A stretch of 64,000 nucleotides of DNA from Slackia heliotrinireducens DSM 20476. GTDB taxonomy: Bacteria; Actinomycetota; Coriobacteriia; Coriobacteriales; Eggerthellaceae. The DNA lies in assembly GCF_000023885.1 (NCBI RefSeq), contig NC_013165.1:2046001-2110000 (forward strand). The letters are read 5' to 3'. The position numbers and the translations under genes are program-made. This document shows, piece after piece, positions 41,707-51,501 of this stretch. The notes under the pieces are model-generated. The model searched no databases. It saw nothing but the letters and a program-made list of their open reading frames with translations, and had not been told where the DNA came from. The stretch's first letter is position 1; each line of letters begins with the position of its first letter.

Positions 41707-44700
41707 CTAGGAGATGAGCCTTCCGCTGCTGGCGAACGTGTACCATTTGCCGTTGATCTGGTAATCGCCGGTTACCATGCGCCCGGAGCCGTCCTTGAGG
41801 TAGTACCAAAAGCCGTCTACCTTCTGCCAGCCGGTCAGCATCTTGCCGGTTGTCGGATTCAGGTAGTACCAGTAGCCGTCTACCTTCTGCCAGCCGGTCG
41901 TCATCTGGCCGGTTCCAGGCTTGAGGTAGTACCAATATCCGTTGACCTTCAGCCAGCCCGTAATCATGCAGCCGGTGTTGCTGTCTCCGGGGGTGCCCAG
42001 GTAGAACCATTTGCCCGCGTACTTCCCGTTCGTCTCCTTGAACCAGCCGTGGTCCATGACGTTGTTGGTGAAGTGGTACCACTTGCCGTTGGGGAGCTTC
42101 TGCCACCCGTTGACGGCGTTGCCGGCGGAGTAGTACTTCCAGCTGCCATTCTCTTTGACCCAGCCGTTCTTGGTGGGTGCGAGCTTGTCGATGGGCTCGG
42201 TCTTGGTCTCGCCGCACCTCTTGCAGGTGTAGGTCATCTCGCCTTCGGAGGTTGCCGTGGGCTCCACGGTAACCTTGCCCTCGTCCCAGTCGTGGCCGAG
42301 GGCCGGGACGGGCTCCTGGGCCACGAGGACCTCGCCGCAGACGGAGCAGTGGCTGCCCTCGGTCAGCCCGTCCTCGGTGCAGGTGGCAGGGACGGCCTCG
42401 TCGGTGACGGGCGTGTGGCCCGTGGCCGGGATAACGACCTCCTGGGTCTGCTCCTCGAAGGCGGTGTTGGAGAACGTGGCCGTGTACGTGCCGGTCCCCG
42501 CGGCCACGCAGGTTGCGGGCTCGGTCACGGCGTAGGTCGCGTCGACGGTCTCGGCGATGTTCTTGTCGGGATCCTCGTTGCATTCCATGAGGGCGGAGCA
42601 GGAGAGGCCGTCCTCGGTCTCGGCCCATTCGTATACGGGGGCCTTCCACGTGTACCCCGTTGCGGGGATGGTGACCACCTTGGTGCCCTCGTAGGTCTCG
42701 TCGTCCGGGCCGGTGACGGATGCGGTGAAGGTCTTGCTGCCGTTGGTTTCCGGGGTGGCGTCAACGACGACGACGTCGATCTCGGAATCGGTTGCCGTGA
42801 TCGTGTGGGTCGGGTCGTTGGCGCAGGTGAACGTGGCGGTCGCTTCGGTGTAGCCCGCCTCGTCGCTGCCGGTCCACTCCCACGTGGGCTCGCCCCAGTC
42901 GTGGCCCGTGGCCGGGACGGGCTCCTGGGCCACGAGGACCTCGCCGCAGACGGAGCAGTGGCTGCCCTCGGTCAGCCCGTCCTCGGTGCAGGTGGCAGGG
43001 ACGGCCTCGTCGGTGACGGGCGTGTGGCCGGTGGCCGGGATCTCGGTGTAGGTCGTGTAGTCGCAGCGGCTGCACTCGTCGTAGGCCTCCCAGCCGGGCT
43101 CGGTGCACGTCGCGGCCTTCGCGTCGTGGTGGACCAGGTCGTGGCCGAGGGCCTCGGTCTCGGAATCGGTGTAGCTGTCGCCGCAGCGGCTGCAGGTGTG
43201 GGTCGTGTACCCGCCCTCGGTGCAGGTGGGCTCGGTCACGGTGGCCTGGTAGTCGTGGCCCGTGGCCGGGACGGGCTCCTGGGCCACGAGGACCTCGCCG
43301 CAGACGGAGCAGTGGCTGCCCTCGGTCAGCCCGTCCTCGGTGCAGGTGGCCGGGACGGCCTCGTCGGTGACGGGGGTGTGGCCGGTGGCCGGGATAACGA
43401 CCTCCTGGGTGGCGGTGTACGACTGGTCGCCGAACTCTACGGTGGCGGTATAGACCGTCGACCCATCATCGGTGCAAGTTGCCGAGGTGGTTGTCGTTTC
43501 GAGCTCGCTGTCGGTGACGTCCTTGGTGAACTCGGCCTCGCCGTCTTTGGTGGCGAAAGTGGCGGTGGCGGCGGTGTAGCCGTTCTCGTCATCGCTGGCC
43601 CACGTCCATGTGGGCTCGCCGTAGGTGCGCGGGGTCTGGTCGTAGGTAGCCGTGTAGGTTGCTTCGCCGATTACCTCTGCGGGGGCGGGGGTCCACCCAG
43701 AGAACGTGTAGATGTAGTCTGCGTCAGCTGCCCTGGTCGGCGTAGTGCCGGCGTACTCGGGCATCTCGCCGCGGGGGAACTCGGAGCTCTGCAGCTCGGC
43801 GCCATCGTAGTCCACGAAGGTGATGAGGAAGTTGTTCTGAAGCGGCACGGCCTCGAACTGCGCAACGTACGTCACGGGGCCGGTGACTGCAGGAAGGGCG
43901 TCGTTCGGGCCATAGACGATCTGGCCGCCGTCGGAGGACCATCCGATGAACGTGTAGGAATACTGCTCGGAATCGGCTCTCGTCGGGGTGGCGCCGCTGT
44001 AGACGGGAATCTCGCCTGCCGCATACTTGCCCGACTGGTAGTTCACGCCGGCGGTGGTGAACTGCACGATGTACTTGAAGTTGAAGACGGTCGACCTTTC
44101 GAAGATGCGGACTTGGGCGGCGCTGGAGCCCGACGTGTTGAGGCCGAAGGTGCCGTTGCTGTTGGTCAGGTAGTAGGTACTGTTGCTATAAGACATGGAG
44201 AGGCGCTGATTGGAATTGTCGTAGGTGACGGCGCTACCCCTGCTGCTGGAGCGGGGCACGTAGGGGCTACTGCTGCTCCTGGACAGGTACCTGCTGTTGT
44301 TGGTCAGGTACCTGCTGGAGTTGTAGTTCCAGACGGCGCTGGTGTTGTTGGTGACGATGTAAGCGGGCTCGTCGCCGCTCGCGGCGACGTATTCGCCCTC
44401 GCCAAATGTGACGGTGCCGGTGTCTGCGGAGGAGGAGCCGCCGACGTTTTCAATGGCGTAAACGCTGGCGCCATCCTTGGTCACACCGACGATGTAGTCC
44501 TTGCCGGTGGAGAGGGCGTCGGTCTCGATGTAGCGAACCTCAGCCTGGTTGCCGGGGTCGATCATCGTGCTGGACTCGCCGGTGGACCTGACGGTGAACA
44601 GGTTCAGCGAGGCGGAGGCGGACCCTTCCTCGTGGGTTATGTACTTGTCGGCGTTGGCGCTGTGCAGCGTGCTGCCGGAGACGGCGTTCAGGTACTGGCC

Positions 44701-46938
44701 GTCCTGGCTTTTGATGTAGTAGCCGCCTTCGGTGGGCTCGATGAGCCAGAGGATTTCGCTGGTGGGCTCGGTGTTGCCGTCATACAGGACGCCGGTCAGG
44801 CCCTCGTAGCGGTAGTTCGTGCTGTTGACGAGAACGTCGGAAGACGGCTCGGCCGACAGCGCATAGTCGCCGATGGTGATGATGTAGCCGATTCCGGGCG
44901 CGGAGCTCGGGGTGACCGTCACCTCGCAGGTGCCGGTGTATCCGCCGTCGTTGGTGGTGGCGGTGATGGTGGCGGGGCCGACGGAGACGCCCTTGACGCG
45001 GCCGGAGTTGCTTACCGTCGCGACGGATTCGTCGCTGCTCGTCCAGGTGACGGTCTTGTCGTCCGCCTCAGCGGGCAGCACGTTGGCGGTCAGGGCGATG
45101 GACTTGCCTGCCTCGATTTCGAGGGTGGCGGGCTCCACTTCGACGCCCGTGACAGCCACGGGTTCAACGGTGGCATCGGGCTCGACCAGCTTGCTGGTCT
45201 TGTAGTTGCTGGAGGAGCCGACCGTGAAGAAGTCGACGCTGTTGTTGGACGCCCTGGTGGTTAGGTAGATGTCGGCGGGTCTGGGGTTGTCGCTGGCGTT
45301 GGTGCTCTTCAGGTAGCTTCCGTTGCCCTGCCAGGCCTCCAGGCCGCCATCGACGACCCAGACATCCTGGGTGTCGCCGACGGTGAGCGTGCCGGTGTAG
45401 CCGCTTCCGCTGCCCCTCACGTAGGTCGCGCTCAGGTAGTCGCCGTTATAGCTCTTAATGTAGTACCCGTTCTCGACGCCGTCCACTTCCTCAAGAGTCC
45501 AGAGAGTCGACCAGGGAGCGGCATCGTTCGCATTGTACGTGATTGCCTCAAGGCCGTGGTACTCGTAGCCGGAGCTGTTGGACGTCATCTCAGACGACGG
45601 GTTGGAGGTCAGGGCGTAATTGTCGATCGTGATGACGAAGTACTGCTCCACGGAGCTGCGGGGAGTTACCGTGACTTCGATGCCGTCGGTGAAGATCGCA
45701 CTGGTATCGGTGTCGCCCGCCGTCACGGTGATTGTGGCGGTGCCTTGAGCGACGCCTCTGACCCTGCCGTCGGAGCTGACCGTCGCGATGGAGGTGTCGC
45801 TGCTTGCCCAGGATACGGCCTTATTGGTGGCGTCCGCCGGCTCGACCGTGGCGGTGAGCTTGGTGGTCTTGCCCACCTCAACGCTAGCGGAGGTCTGGTT
45901 GATGGAGACGCCCGTCACGGCTACGGGATCCTGCTCGGTGAATGCGGTTCCCTGTCCGTCGGTGCCGTTCTCCGTTACGTTGTTGGCGAATTCGTCGTAG
46001 TACGCGAACGACAGCTGGTTCTTGTGGTTGATTGTGAGGAGGAGGGCTTTGCCCTTGACGCTTTCGCTACCAGAGCCATATTCCTTGCCGCTCATGCAGC
46101 CAGCGGCGGCGTAGTAGAAGTTGAATTCCTTCGTGTCGCTGCTGGAGCTGCCCCATTGGATTACGGATCCAGGCTCGAAAACCTCGTCGTAGTTGGTGTC
46201 GCTCTGGGAGTGGTTGTGACCCCACAGCAGGACGATCTTCTTTCCGGATGCCGTGGCGGCGTTCAGGACGTCGATGACGCCATCGGCATTGGCCGTCGTG
46301 CGGCCTCCCCAATAGCCGCTGCTTCCCCAATGGTGCAGGGGGAAGTGCGTCAGGATGATGACGACCTTGTCGTTGTCGATGCCTGCCAGGTAGTTCTGGA
46401 GCGCCGATATCTGTGCGGCGGTGTAATTGTCGCTGTTGTTGTTCCAGTTGTCCGTACCCAGGCAGTAGATGCGGTAGTTGCTGCCCACCATCGCCTCGCC
46501 GTCTTTTATGAAGTTGTTCTTGACGGAGTTGGTGGTGGTGTTGTACTTGCCGTTGTAGAATTCGTGGTTGCCGGTGGTGTAGACGCCTGTTATGCCGTTC
46601 TGATCGACCGCGGTCATGACCGATTGCGTGTAGGTCCAGAACTGGCTCTCGTTGGCCGAGGCGCTGCCCATGTCGCCGCAGAAGCCGAAGAGCTCGATGT
46701 CGCTCTTGCTGATGCCCGCCTTATCCCCGACGTTGGTGAGCCAGGTGTTGAGGCGGTTCTTGGCCGTGTCGTCGGATGAGTTGTGGATGTCCGACGTGAA
46801 TGCCAGCACGCTCGTGCCGGATTCGTCTGCGTAAGCCTTGCTCATGGCGTTCGGCACGAGGAGGGAAGCCCCGCCTATCATGAACGCCAAAGCTATGGCG
46901 AACAAAAGGCCCGATACTCGTCTCAGTGATTTGGTCAT
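41707..46938 (-). CDS. Giant secreted metallophosphoesterase with Ig-like domains and cell-wall-type repeats
   Basis: 1743-residue exported protein; start at 46938 after AAGGAGGC, with signal peptide SGLLFAIALAFMIGGASLLV. Residues about 40-310 form a calcineurin-like phosphoesterase with every metal motif: FTSDIHN, GFCGDMG, TTGNHEF, ILTHFPLHH, LLWGHNHSQ. Two BIG2 Ig-like domains follow (VAVTGVSINQTSASVEVGKT and VAVTGVEVEPATLEIEAGKS), then further beta-rich modules, MucBP-like repeats, and three HxxCxxCG-type repeats (TPVTDEAVPATCTEDGLTEG, HCSVCGEVLVAQ). The C-terminal 150 residues are choline/glucan-binding-type repeats (GWQKVDGYWYYLN, GWLKVNGYWYYLK). No LPxTG. Likely non-covalently wall-bound; substrate unknown. 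Confidence 0.92.
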   Translation of the reverse strand: MTKSLRRVSGLLFAIALAFMIGGASLLVPNAMSKAYADESGTSVLAFTSDIHNSSDDTAKNRLNTWLTNVGDKAGISKSDIELFGFCGDMGSASANESQFWTYTQSVMTAVDQNGITGVYTTGNHEFYNGKYNTTTNSVKNNFIKDGEAMVGSNYRIYCLGTDNWNNNSDNYTAAQISALQNYLAGIDNDKVVIILTHFPLHHWGSSGYWGGRTTANADGVIDVLNAATASGKKIVLLWGHNHSQSDTNYDEVFEPGSVIQWGSSSSDTKEFNFYYAAAGCMSGKEYGSGSESVKGKALLLTINHKNQLSFAYYDEFANNVTENGTDGQGTAFTEQDPVAVTGVSINQTSASVEVGKTTKLTATVEPADATNKAVSWASSDTSIATVSSDGRVRGVAQGTATITVTAGDTDTSAIFTDGIEVTVTPRSSVEQYFVITIDNYALTSNPSSEMTSNSSGYEYHGLEAITYNANDAAPWSTLWTLEEVDGVENGYYIKSYNGDYLSATYVRGSGSGYTGTLTVGDTQDVWVVDGGLEAWQGNGSYLKSTNASDNPRPADIYLTTRASNNSVDFFTVGSSSNYKTSKLVEPDATVEPVAVTGVEVEPATLEIEAGKSIALTANVLPAEADDKTVTWTSSDESVATVSNSGRVKGVSVGPATITATTNDGGYTGTCEVTVTPSSAPGIGYIITIGDYALSAEPSSDVLVNSTNYRYEGLTGVLYDGNTEPTSEILWLIEPTEGGYYIKSQDGQYLNAVSGSTLHSANADKYITHEEGSASASLNLFTVRSTGESSTMIDPGNQAEVRYIETDALSTGKDYIVGVTKDGASVYAIENVGGSSSADTGTVTFGEGEYVAASGDEPAYIVTNNTSAVWNYNSSRYLTNNSRYLSRSSSSPYVPRSSSRGSAVTYDNSNQRLSMSYSNSTYYLTNSNGTFGLNTSGSSAAQVRIFERSTVFNFKYIVQFTTAGVNYQSGKYAAGEIPVYSGATPTRADSEQYSYTFIGWSSDGGQIVYGPNDALPAVTGPVTYVAQFEAVPLQNNFLITFVDYDGAELQSSEFPRGEMPEYAGTTPTRAADADYIYTFSGWTPAPAEVIGEATYTATYDQTPRTYGEPTWTWASDDENGYTAATATFATKDGEAEFTKDVTDSELETTTTSATCTDDGSTVYTATVEFGDQSYTATQEVVIPATGHTPVTDEAVPATCTEDGLTEGSHCSVCGEVLVAQEPVPATGHDYQATVTEPTCTEGGYTTHTCSRCGDSYTDSETEALGHDLVHHDAKAATCTEPGWEAYDECSRCDYTTYTEIPATGHTPVTDEAVPATCTEDGLTEGSHCSVCGEVLVAQEPVPATGHDWGEPTWEWTGSDEAGYTEATATFTCANDPTHTITATDSEIDVVVVDATPETNGSKTFTASVTGPDDETYEGTKVVTIPATGYTWKAPVYEWAETEDGLSCSALMECNEDPDKNIAETVDATYAVTEPATCVAAGTGTYTATFSNTAFEEQTQEVVIPATGHTPVTDEAVPATCTEDGLTEGSHCSVCGEVLVAQEPVPALGHDWDEGKVTVEPTATSEGEMTYTCKRCGETKTEPIDKLAPTKNGWVKENGSWKYYSAGNAVNGWQKLPNGKWYHFTNNVMDHGWFKETNGKYAGKWFYLGTPGDSNTGCMITGWLKVNGYWYYLKPGTGQMTTGWQKVDGYWYYLNPTTGKMLTGWQKVDGFWYYLKDGSGRMVTGDYQINGKWYTFASSGRLIS
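42303..42430 (-). repeat. About 128-bp coding direct repeat, copy A
   Basis: Near-identical to copies at 42912-43040 and 43266-43394 inside the secreted protein gene; encodes the ATGHTPVTDEAVPATCTEDG and CSVCGEVLVAQEPVPA module. Confidence 0.85.
42912..43040 (-). repeat. About 128-bp coding direct repeat, copy B
   Basis: Second copy of the cysteine-containing module; 609 bases from copy A. High DNA identity suggests recent duplication or gene conversion. Confidence 0.85.
43266..43394 (-). repeat. About 128-bp coding direct repeat, copy C
   Basis: Third copy, 354 bases from copy B. Unequal crossing-over between copies would change protein length in frame. Confidence 0.85.
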
Positions 46939-47165
46939 GGCGCCTCCTTCGCGTTGCAGTACGTTTCTGGATGGTGCTATGTTGTCCATTATGGGGGCGA
47001 GACGAATCGTTTCTTTCTACAAATGCAATGAATTCGGTGGACGTATTTAAGAATTTGTCTAAACAGTGCGTTCGGAAGACGCTTCTCCTTATAGCAAACG
47101 AGTGTCGTGGACGACGGCATTGTTGTTATGGTTTGCAAACGTTATGTTCGCGTCGTCGATGGTGA

Positions 47166-48380
47166 TCAGCGTCGCCCACCGCGCGTTATCAGCATTGAGG
47201 ATATGAGCGCTGTCAGGGGGATGGCCAATATCATGCCGATGCTTGACGAAAGGCCGGCTATCGTCTCCAAGGCCACGAAAGCGGTTGAGAACATATGGTA
47301 GAACGAGAGGTCGCGCGCATACAGGAAGATCATCAGGGTAAGCTCGCCGCCGAGGAAGGCGAGGATCAGCGTGTTGGTCATCGTGCCCGCCATGTCGCGG
47401 CCGACGTTCATGCCCGACTTGAAGAGCTCCTTCTGCGTGAGCTTCGGGTTCGCCGCGTGAATTTCCTCGAGCGCCGAGGCGATGCTCATGGCCACGTCCA
47501 TCACCGCGCCGAGTGCGCAGATGATGATGCTCGCTACAAGGAGGCCTTCCATGTCAATCGGGATGCCGTCGTACACTGCCAGCTGGTACAGTGGCTCGGC
47601 GTCTTCGAGCCTAAGGCCGTTGATCTTCCCGAAGAACTGCGCACCGAGGCCGAACACCATGGCGAGGAACGTGCCCGCCACCGTGCCGAGGAAAGCGCCG
47701 ACGGTCTTCCTATGCACTCCGCCTAGAATCGTGAAACACACAAGCGAGATGTAGGCGCACATGACGAACGTCGTGAGGATGGTGGGGGCTCCCTTAAGGA
47801 TCAGGGGTATCAGTATCGCAAACAGGCAGACGCAGGTGAACGCCAGGCCTATCAGCGATTGCAGTCCCGTGAGGCTTCCGACCAGCACGACCACGATGAA
47901 GAACAGTATCAGGAACCCGATGAGGAACGGGATTCGGTTGAGCTCGTACACCGTGGCGGTAACATCGCCGTCCGCGTGGGTCTTGATGGTCAGCGTCACG
48001 CTGTCGCCCACTTCGACGGGGTGTCCGCTGATAGGTCCGAAGGAGTTGTAGGCCGTCAGCTGCGTGCCGGCATAGGTTCCGGTGTCGATGGTGACGGCCA
48101 GCTCCTGGCTGCCGGCGTACGACCCTTCGGTGGCTTCGTCGATGGACATGTCCTCGCTGACGATTTCATTGACGGTAGCCGTGTCGAAGTCGATCGTCTC
48201 GGTGCCGTACGCCCAGAACAGCGATCCAGTGTCTTTAGCCTCTCCGGAATGCGCCACGAAGAGAGCGGCCACGAAGAGGGCGGCGGAAATCGCCAGCACG
48301 ATGACGGTGCTCGCCTCCTTCCTTAGAGGCGGCAGCTTCGGCAGCTGGGGCGTCTTGGGCTTTTCAGGCGTCTTCTTCAT
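47166..48380 (-). CDS. YibE/F-like membrane protein
   Basis: 404-residue protein with one N-terminal hydrophobic segment (TVIVLAISAALFVAALFVAH), an extracytoplasmic beta-rich domain (about residues 50-150), then about seven membrane spans including FLIGFLILFFIVVVLVGSLT and GLLVASIIICALGAVMDVAM. The GAVMDVAMSIASALEEI stretch is characteristic of YibE/F. Function of the family is not established (transport is suspected). It precedes the secreted phosphoesterase by 227 bases on the same strand. Confidence 0.88.
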   Translation of the reverse strand: MKKTPEKPKTPQLPKLPPLRKEASTVIVLAISAALFVAALFVAHSGEAKDTGSLFWAYGTETIDFDTATVNEIVSEDMSIDEATEGSYAGSQELAVTIDTGTYAGTQLTAYNSFGPISGHPVEVGDSVTLTIKTHADGDVTATVYELNRIPFLIGFLILFFIVVVLVGSLTGLQSLIGLAFTCVCLFAILIPLILKGAPTILTTFVMCAYISLVCFTILGGVHRKTVGAFLGTVAGTFLAMVFGLGAQFFGKINGLRLEDAEPLYQLAVYDGIPIDMEGLLVASIIICALGAVMDVAMSIASALEEIHAANPKLTQKELFKSGMNVGRDMAGTMTNTLILAFLGGELTLMIFLYARDLSFYHMFSTAFVALETIAGLSSSIGMILAIPLTALISSMLITRGGRR

Positions 48381-48602
48381 CGTGACCTTCTGTTGCTAGG
48401 CTGCGGGCGGCCCCGCGCTCATCAAACGACTGCGATCCAGCATAGTATACAACCGCACACTACGAATGCGCCCCGCAGACGAAATCGCCTGTGGGACACT
48501 GCGTTACGGGTGCTGTGGTCGTTGGCTCGGATTCCGGCCCTCGCTTACGACCCTGTCAAATCGATCCGTGCATACTCTGCGCGAAGCGACCCGCTTTCCT
48601 TT

Positions 48603-48971
48603 TTAGTAGTAGGCGAGTCCGATGCCGACGTATTCGCAAGTGCCGAAGCCCGTCACACCCGCGCCGTTCTCCGTTTCAACGGTGTTCGAGTCGCTGTCGT
48701 GGCCGCCGCCGATAATGAGGCACCACGACCCGCCGGCCACGGCTTTCAGCTCGTCGTCGTCCAGCTCGCGGGCCTGGGTCGACTCCACGGCCTCCTCGAA
48801 GGTGTAGGGCAGGCCGGCCTCGGCGGCAAGCGGCGCGACGGTTGCGTCGAAGACCGCCTTCTCGTCGCCCTTGTCGCCGTCGAAAGCCTTGAGCGCTTCC
48901 TGCAGCTTTGTCTGCAGCTCCTCGTCGCTGCGAAGCAGCTTCTCGAACTCCTTGACATTCTCCTGTGCCAT
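48603..48971 (-). CDS. Nif11-type RiPP precursor peptide
   Basis: 122-residue precursor. Residues 1-81 are a Nif11-derived leader (ENVKEFEKLLRSDEELQTKL, GLPYTFEEAVESTQARELDD, ELKAVAGG) ending at the double-Gly cleavage site Gly80-Gly81. The predicted core, residues 82-122, begins SWCLIIGGGHDSDSNTVETE and ends GTCEYVGIGLAYY with Cys84 and Cys112, and is rich in Gly, Ser/Thr and acidic residues. GGAGAAA precedes the start. No modifying enzyme or peptidase-transporter is within the window, so the maturation chemistry is unknown; a disulfide or a lanthionine are possible. Confidence 0.85.
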   Translation of the reverse strand: MAQENVKEFEKLLRSDEELQTKLQEALKAFDGDKGDEKAVFDATVAPLAAEAGLPYTFEEAVESTQARELDDDELKAVAGGSWCLIIGGGHDSDSNTVETENGAGVTGFGTCEYVGIGLAYY

Positions 48972-49269
48972 AGTTTCTCCTTTCGTGCGCTTGCGCGAAT
49001 TGCGTGACTGCGTTTATCGCGTCTTACGTCCTGATACGCAACAGGCTGCTTGGCCGTCTCACAACAATGGACACTATGCCGTGGCGCGGCACTCGACCCG
49101 CCAAACCGCGCCCTTGCAAAAATAAGAGCACGTATTCCGAAGAAATCTGAAGAATGGTTTGGTGGTATTCGTGGCCGTAGGCGACGGCGACTCAGGCGAG
49201 CTCCTCACATTCGCTCTGTCCGTTCGCCAGCCGGGCTTCGGGAGCTTATCGACGGATTTGCAGACGCGC
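48972..49269. other. Intergenic region, no gene recognised
   Basis: 298 bases between the Nif11-type precursor start and the membrane-protein stop. Short open frames lack starts with ribosome sites. It must hold the precursor promoter, but no convincing consensus boxes were found. Confidence 0.4.
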
Positions 49270-49938
49270 TTATGATCGTTCTTTCTTTGCGTACATATAC
49301 AGGAACAGCACCATGAACAGTTCGCCGAACATGCTGATAAAGAAGATCAGATCGGCATTGCCTGTCGCAGGTCCGAGCGCCGAAAAGACAAACATCAGGA
49401 ATCCGGACAGAAACAGATGAGGCGTTTTCTGCCTGATCCAGACAGCCACGCCGGCGATCATCATCGGAATGACCGTACCGAACGAGAGGATTTTGCTGAC
49501 CGTATCGGCCCAGTTCGGCGTATCCGCGCTCGATACAAACCGGACCACGCCGGCAATCTCTTTCGGCTCAAGCACTGTGCTGAACGCCTGTGCCACGCCT
49601 GCCACCATAAGCACTGCGGCAAGAATCCATATTGCCCGCAGGGCGGGCTTTTTGAAATCCAGCGCATATCCGCAGATCGGAAACAGAAGTGGAATCAGCA
49701 TGCCATGCGCGACGAAACGTACGGAACTGATCGCCTTAAGCACTTCCGGCTGCATCAAAGAACCCAGCCCGATGATGACGGCATCAAGAATCAGTCCCGC
49801 CGAAACAAGGAACGTCAGAAGCGCAAGCATCTGTTTCGTTTTGTTCCATTGGATGAACAGCAATGCTGCGACGATGAGCTCACAGACAACGATTGCCCAG
49901 ATGGCAGCGGGACAGATGCTCAGCAGAATACCACGCAT
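49270..49938 (-). CDS. Hypothetical membrane protein
   Basis: 222-residue protein with six or seven hydrophobic segments, such as AAIWAIVVCELIVAALLFI, MLALLTFLVSAGLILDAVII and SFGTVIPMMIAGVAVWI, ending with a positively charged YAKKERS. Start has GGAGG. Not recognised. It lies in a patch of visibly lower GC together with the CotH-like gene upstream on the same strand (106-base gap), which suggests shared ancestry or recent acquisition. Confidence 0.7.
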   Translation of the reverse strand: MRGILLSICPAAIWAIVVCELIVAALLFIQWNKTKQMLALLTFLVSAGLILDAVIIGLGSLMQPEVLKAISSVRFVAHGMLIPLLFPICGYALDFKKPALRAIWILAAVLMVAGVAQAFSTVLEPKEIAGVVRFVSSADTPNWADTVSKILSFGTVIPMMIAGVAVWIRQKTPHLFLSGFLMFVFSALGPATGNADLIFFISMFGELFMVLFLYMYAKKERS

Positions 49939-50043
49939 GGATACGCCTCCGTATTGTTTCGCTTCCTACCGGCCGATCCGCAACACCGGCGCCACGGTTT
50001 CATCTTTAGCCGAATGACGCGGTAAAACGCCATCGGCCAAAAC

Positions 50044-51501
50044 TCATTGCAGATCCCGGTCGGACCCCATGTCCTCGATGGACATATCGGAAGCATCCAC
50101 CTTGTCCGCATCGTCCTGCGAATCCGACCTGGTCGCGAGCTTGCCATCCAGTTGCTTCGTTATGCTTTCCGCCCTCAGCTCCGTGAACATCAGGAGCGTC
50201 TGATAGGCCGTATCGTGTTTTTCCGGCGAGAAGAATGCTTTCGGATCCTCTTCGATATAGGGAGCTATGAGCGCGTGGACCCTTTCCGATTCCGCTTTGA
50301 AATCTCCGGAATCAATGATATCCGTCACGTCCGAAAGCGCGTCATGATACTCCGCGAGATACCGTTCGTCGGACAGTATCCAGTTCCACATCGGGCGTTC
50401 TTCATCGGGAACGATTCCCAACGGGGAATCGATGCCCGCGTTGACGACGGCGCCGCTGTCTATTTTCTGGCCCACCTGCGCATCCGCCGGGAAGCTGCCG
50501 AACGCTATGTCATAGTCCCATGGCAACAGAGCGAGCCTGCCGTCTTTTTCATACAGCAGATAGTTGTGGAGCATCGGTCCCGTATAGCTGTCATAGGACA
50601 CCAGAAAGTTATGGACTGCGAAGTATCTTATGATCTCTTCCGTATTCAGGTGTTGCTCCAACTCTTCTCCCTCGGAGAGAGCCTTCAGCGCCATTATTAT
50701 CCGCTCACGCGTTTCCGCGTCGTCGGGGGTTTCCGCATTCTCAAAGATGTCGGGGTAGCTCTCTTCGTTGTCGTCCTTGTATGCCAGATCCGCGCCGCCC
50801 CCGTTGTTATGGGCCGCGCTTTCTCCGTTTTGGATCCGCTTCATTTCCTCATCGGTCAGGGCCATGTCGCCGTCTTCGGGTTTGTAAAGCGCCCCTTCCC
50901 CGTCTTGCGTTCTCTCGAGGAAGCTCTCTTCGACTCCCTCGACAGCGGTGTAAAGCCCCTGGACCTCACCGTTTACCGTCAGCCACACGTATGACGTCAA
51001 CGGCGCATCCACGCCCATTCTGTCGAACAGCCAGTATGCCATGTGCTCCTTCATCGCAGACCCGTCCGTGAAGTTGTTCTGAAGGTTCAGCTTGTCCAAG
51101 CCGTGATAGGTCTGACCGTCCACGTACTTTCCGAAATCGATCCCGTAACTGAATTTGTCCTTGCCGGCATCCGCCACGAAGAACAGGCTGGAATTGCCCT
51201 TCGTGCTGAAGGCGACGTCTTCGACTTCTTCCCCATCGATCACCGCGGTCACCTTGTATTTGGTCTTCTCCTTCGGATTCGAAGGCTGGTTGGTCCTGTC
51301 CTCTTCCGTCATTTCGATGTCGACGGTATGGACGCGGGTGCCATCGAATATGAGGCTCGCGTAGGCGGAGGCCTCTGCCCCGCCGTCCTCGTCTTTATCG
51401 GCGGAGTGACAGCCGGTGAAAACCAGCAGGCAAACAACCAGGAACGCTGTCGCCAAAAGAAAGGCTTGACGACTGGATAGCTTCAGGGTTGATTCCTTCA
51501 T
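50044..51501 (-). CDS. CotH-kinase-family lipoprotein
   Basis: 485-residue protein; start at 51501 with AAAGGGTGG upstream. Lipoprotein signal LLATAFLVVCLLVFTGC. CotH-type kinase elements are present: DVAFSTKGNSSLFFV, YGIDFGKYVDGQTYHGLDKL, VWLTVNGEVQGLYTAVEGVE, the catalytic-region NFLVSYDSYTGPMLHNYLLY and LLPWDYDIAFGSF (metal-binding DxD-like). CotH proteins phosphorylate spore-coat or secreted proteins; the bacterial exported forms are poorly characterised. Base composition is lower in GC than the flanks. Confidence 0.87.
   Translation of the reverse strand: MKESTLKLSSRQAFLLATAFLVVCLLVFTGCHSADKDEDGGAEASAYASLIFDGTRVHTVDIEMTEEDRTNQPSNPKEKTKYKVTAVIDGEEVEDVAFSTKGNSSLFFVADAGKDKFSYGIDFGKYVDGQTYHGLDKLNLQNNFTDGSAMKEHMAYWLFDRMGVDAPLTSYVWLTVNGEVQGLYTAVEGVEESFLERTQDGEGALYKPEDGDMALTDEEMKRIQNGESAAHNNGGGADLAYKDDNEESYPDIFENAETPDDAETRERIIMALKALSEGEELEQHLNTEEIIRYFAVHNFLVSYDSYTGPMLHNYLLYEKDGRLALLPWDYDIAFGSFPADAQVGQKIDSGAVVNAGIDSPLGIVPDEERPMWNWILSDERYLAEYHDALSDVTDIIDSGDFKAESERVHALIAPYIEEDPKAFFSPEKHDTAYQTLLMFTELRAESITKQLDGKLATRSDSQDDADKVDASDMSIEDMGSDRDLQ

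Noticed and set aside
42049-45264. 1071-codon plus-strand open frame opposite the secreted phosphoesterase
   Set aside because: Gly/Val-rich repetitive translation caused by the coding repeats; the minus-strand gene has signal peptide and clear domains.
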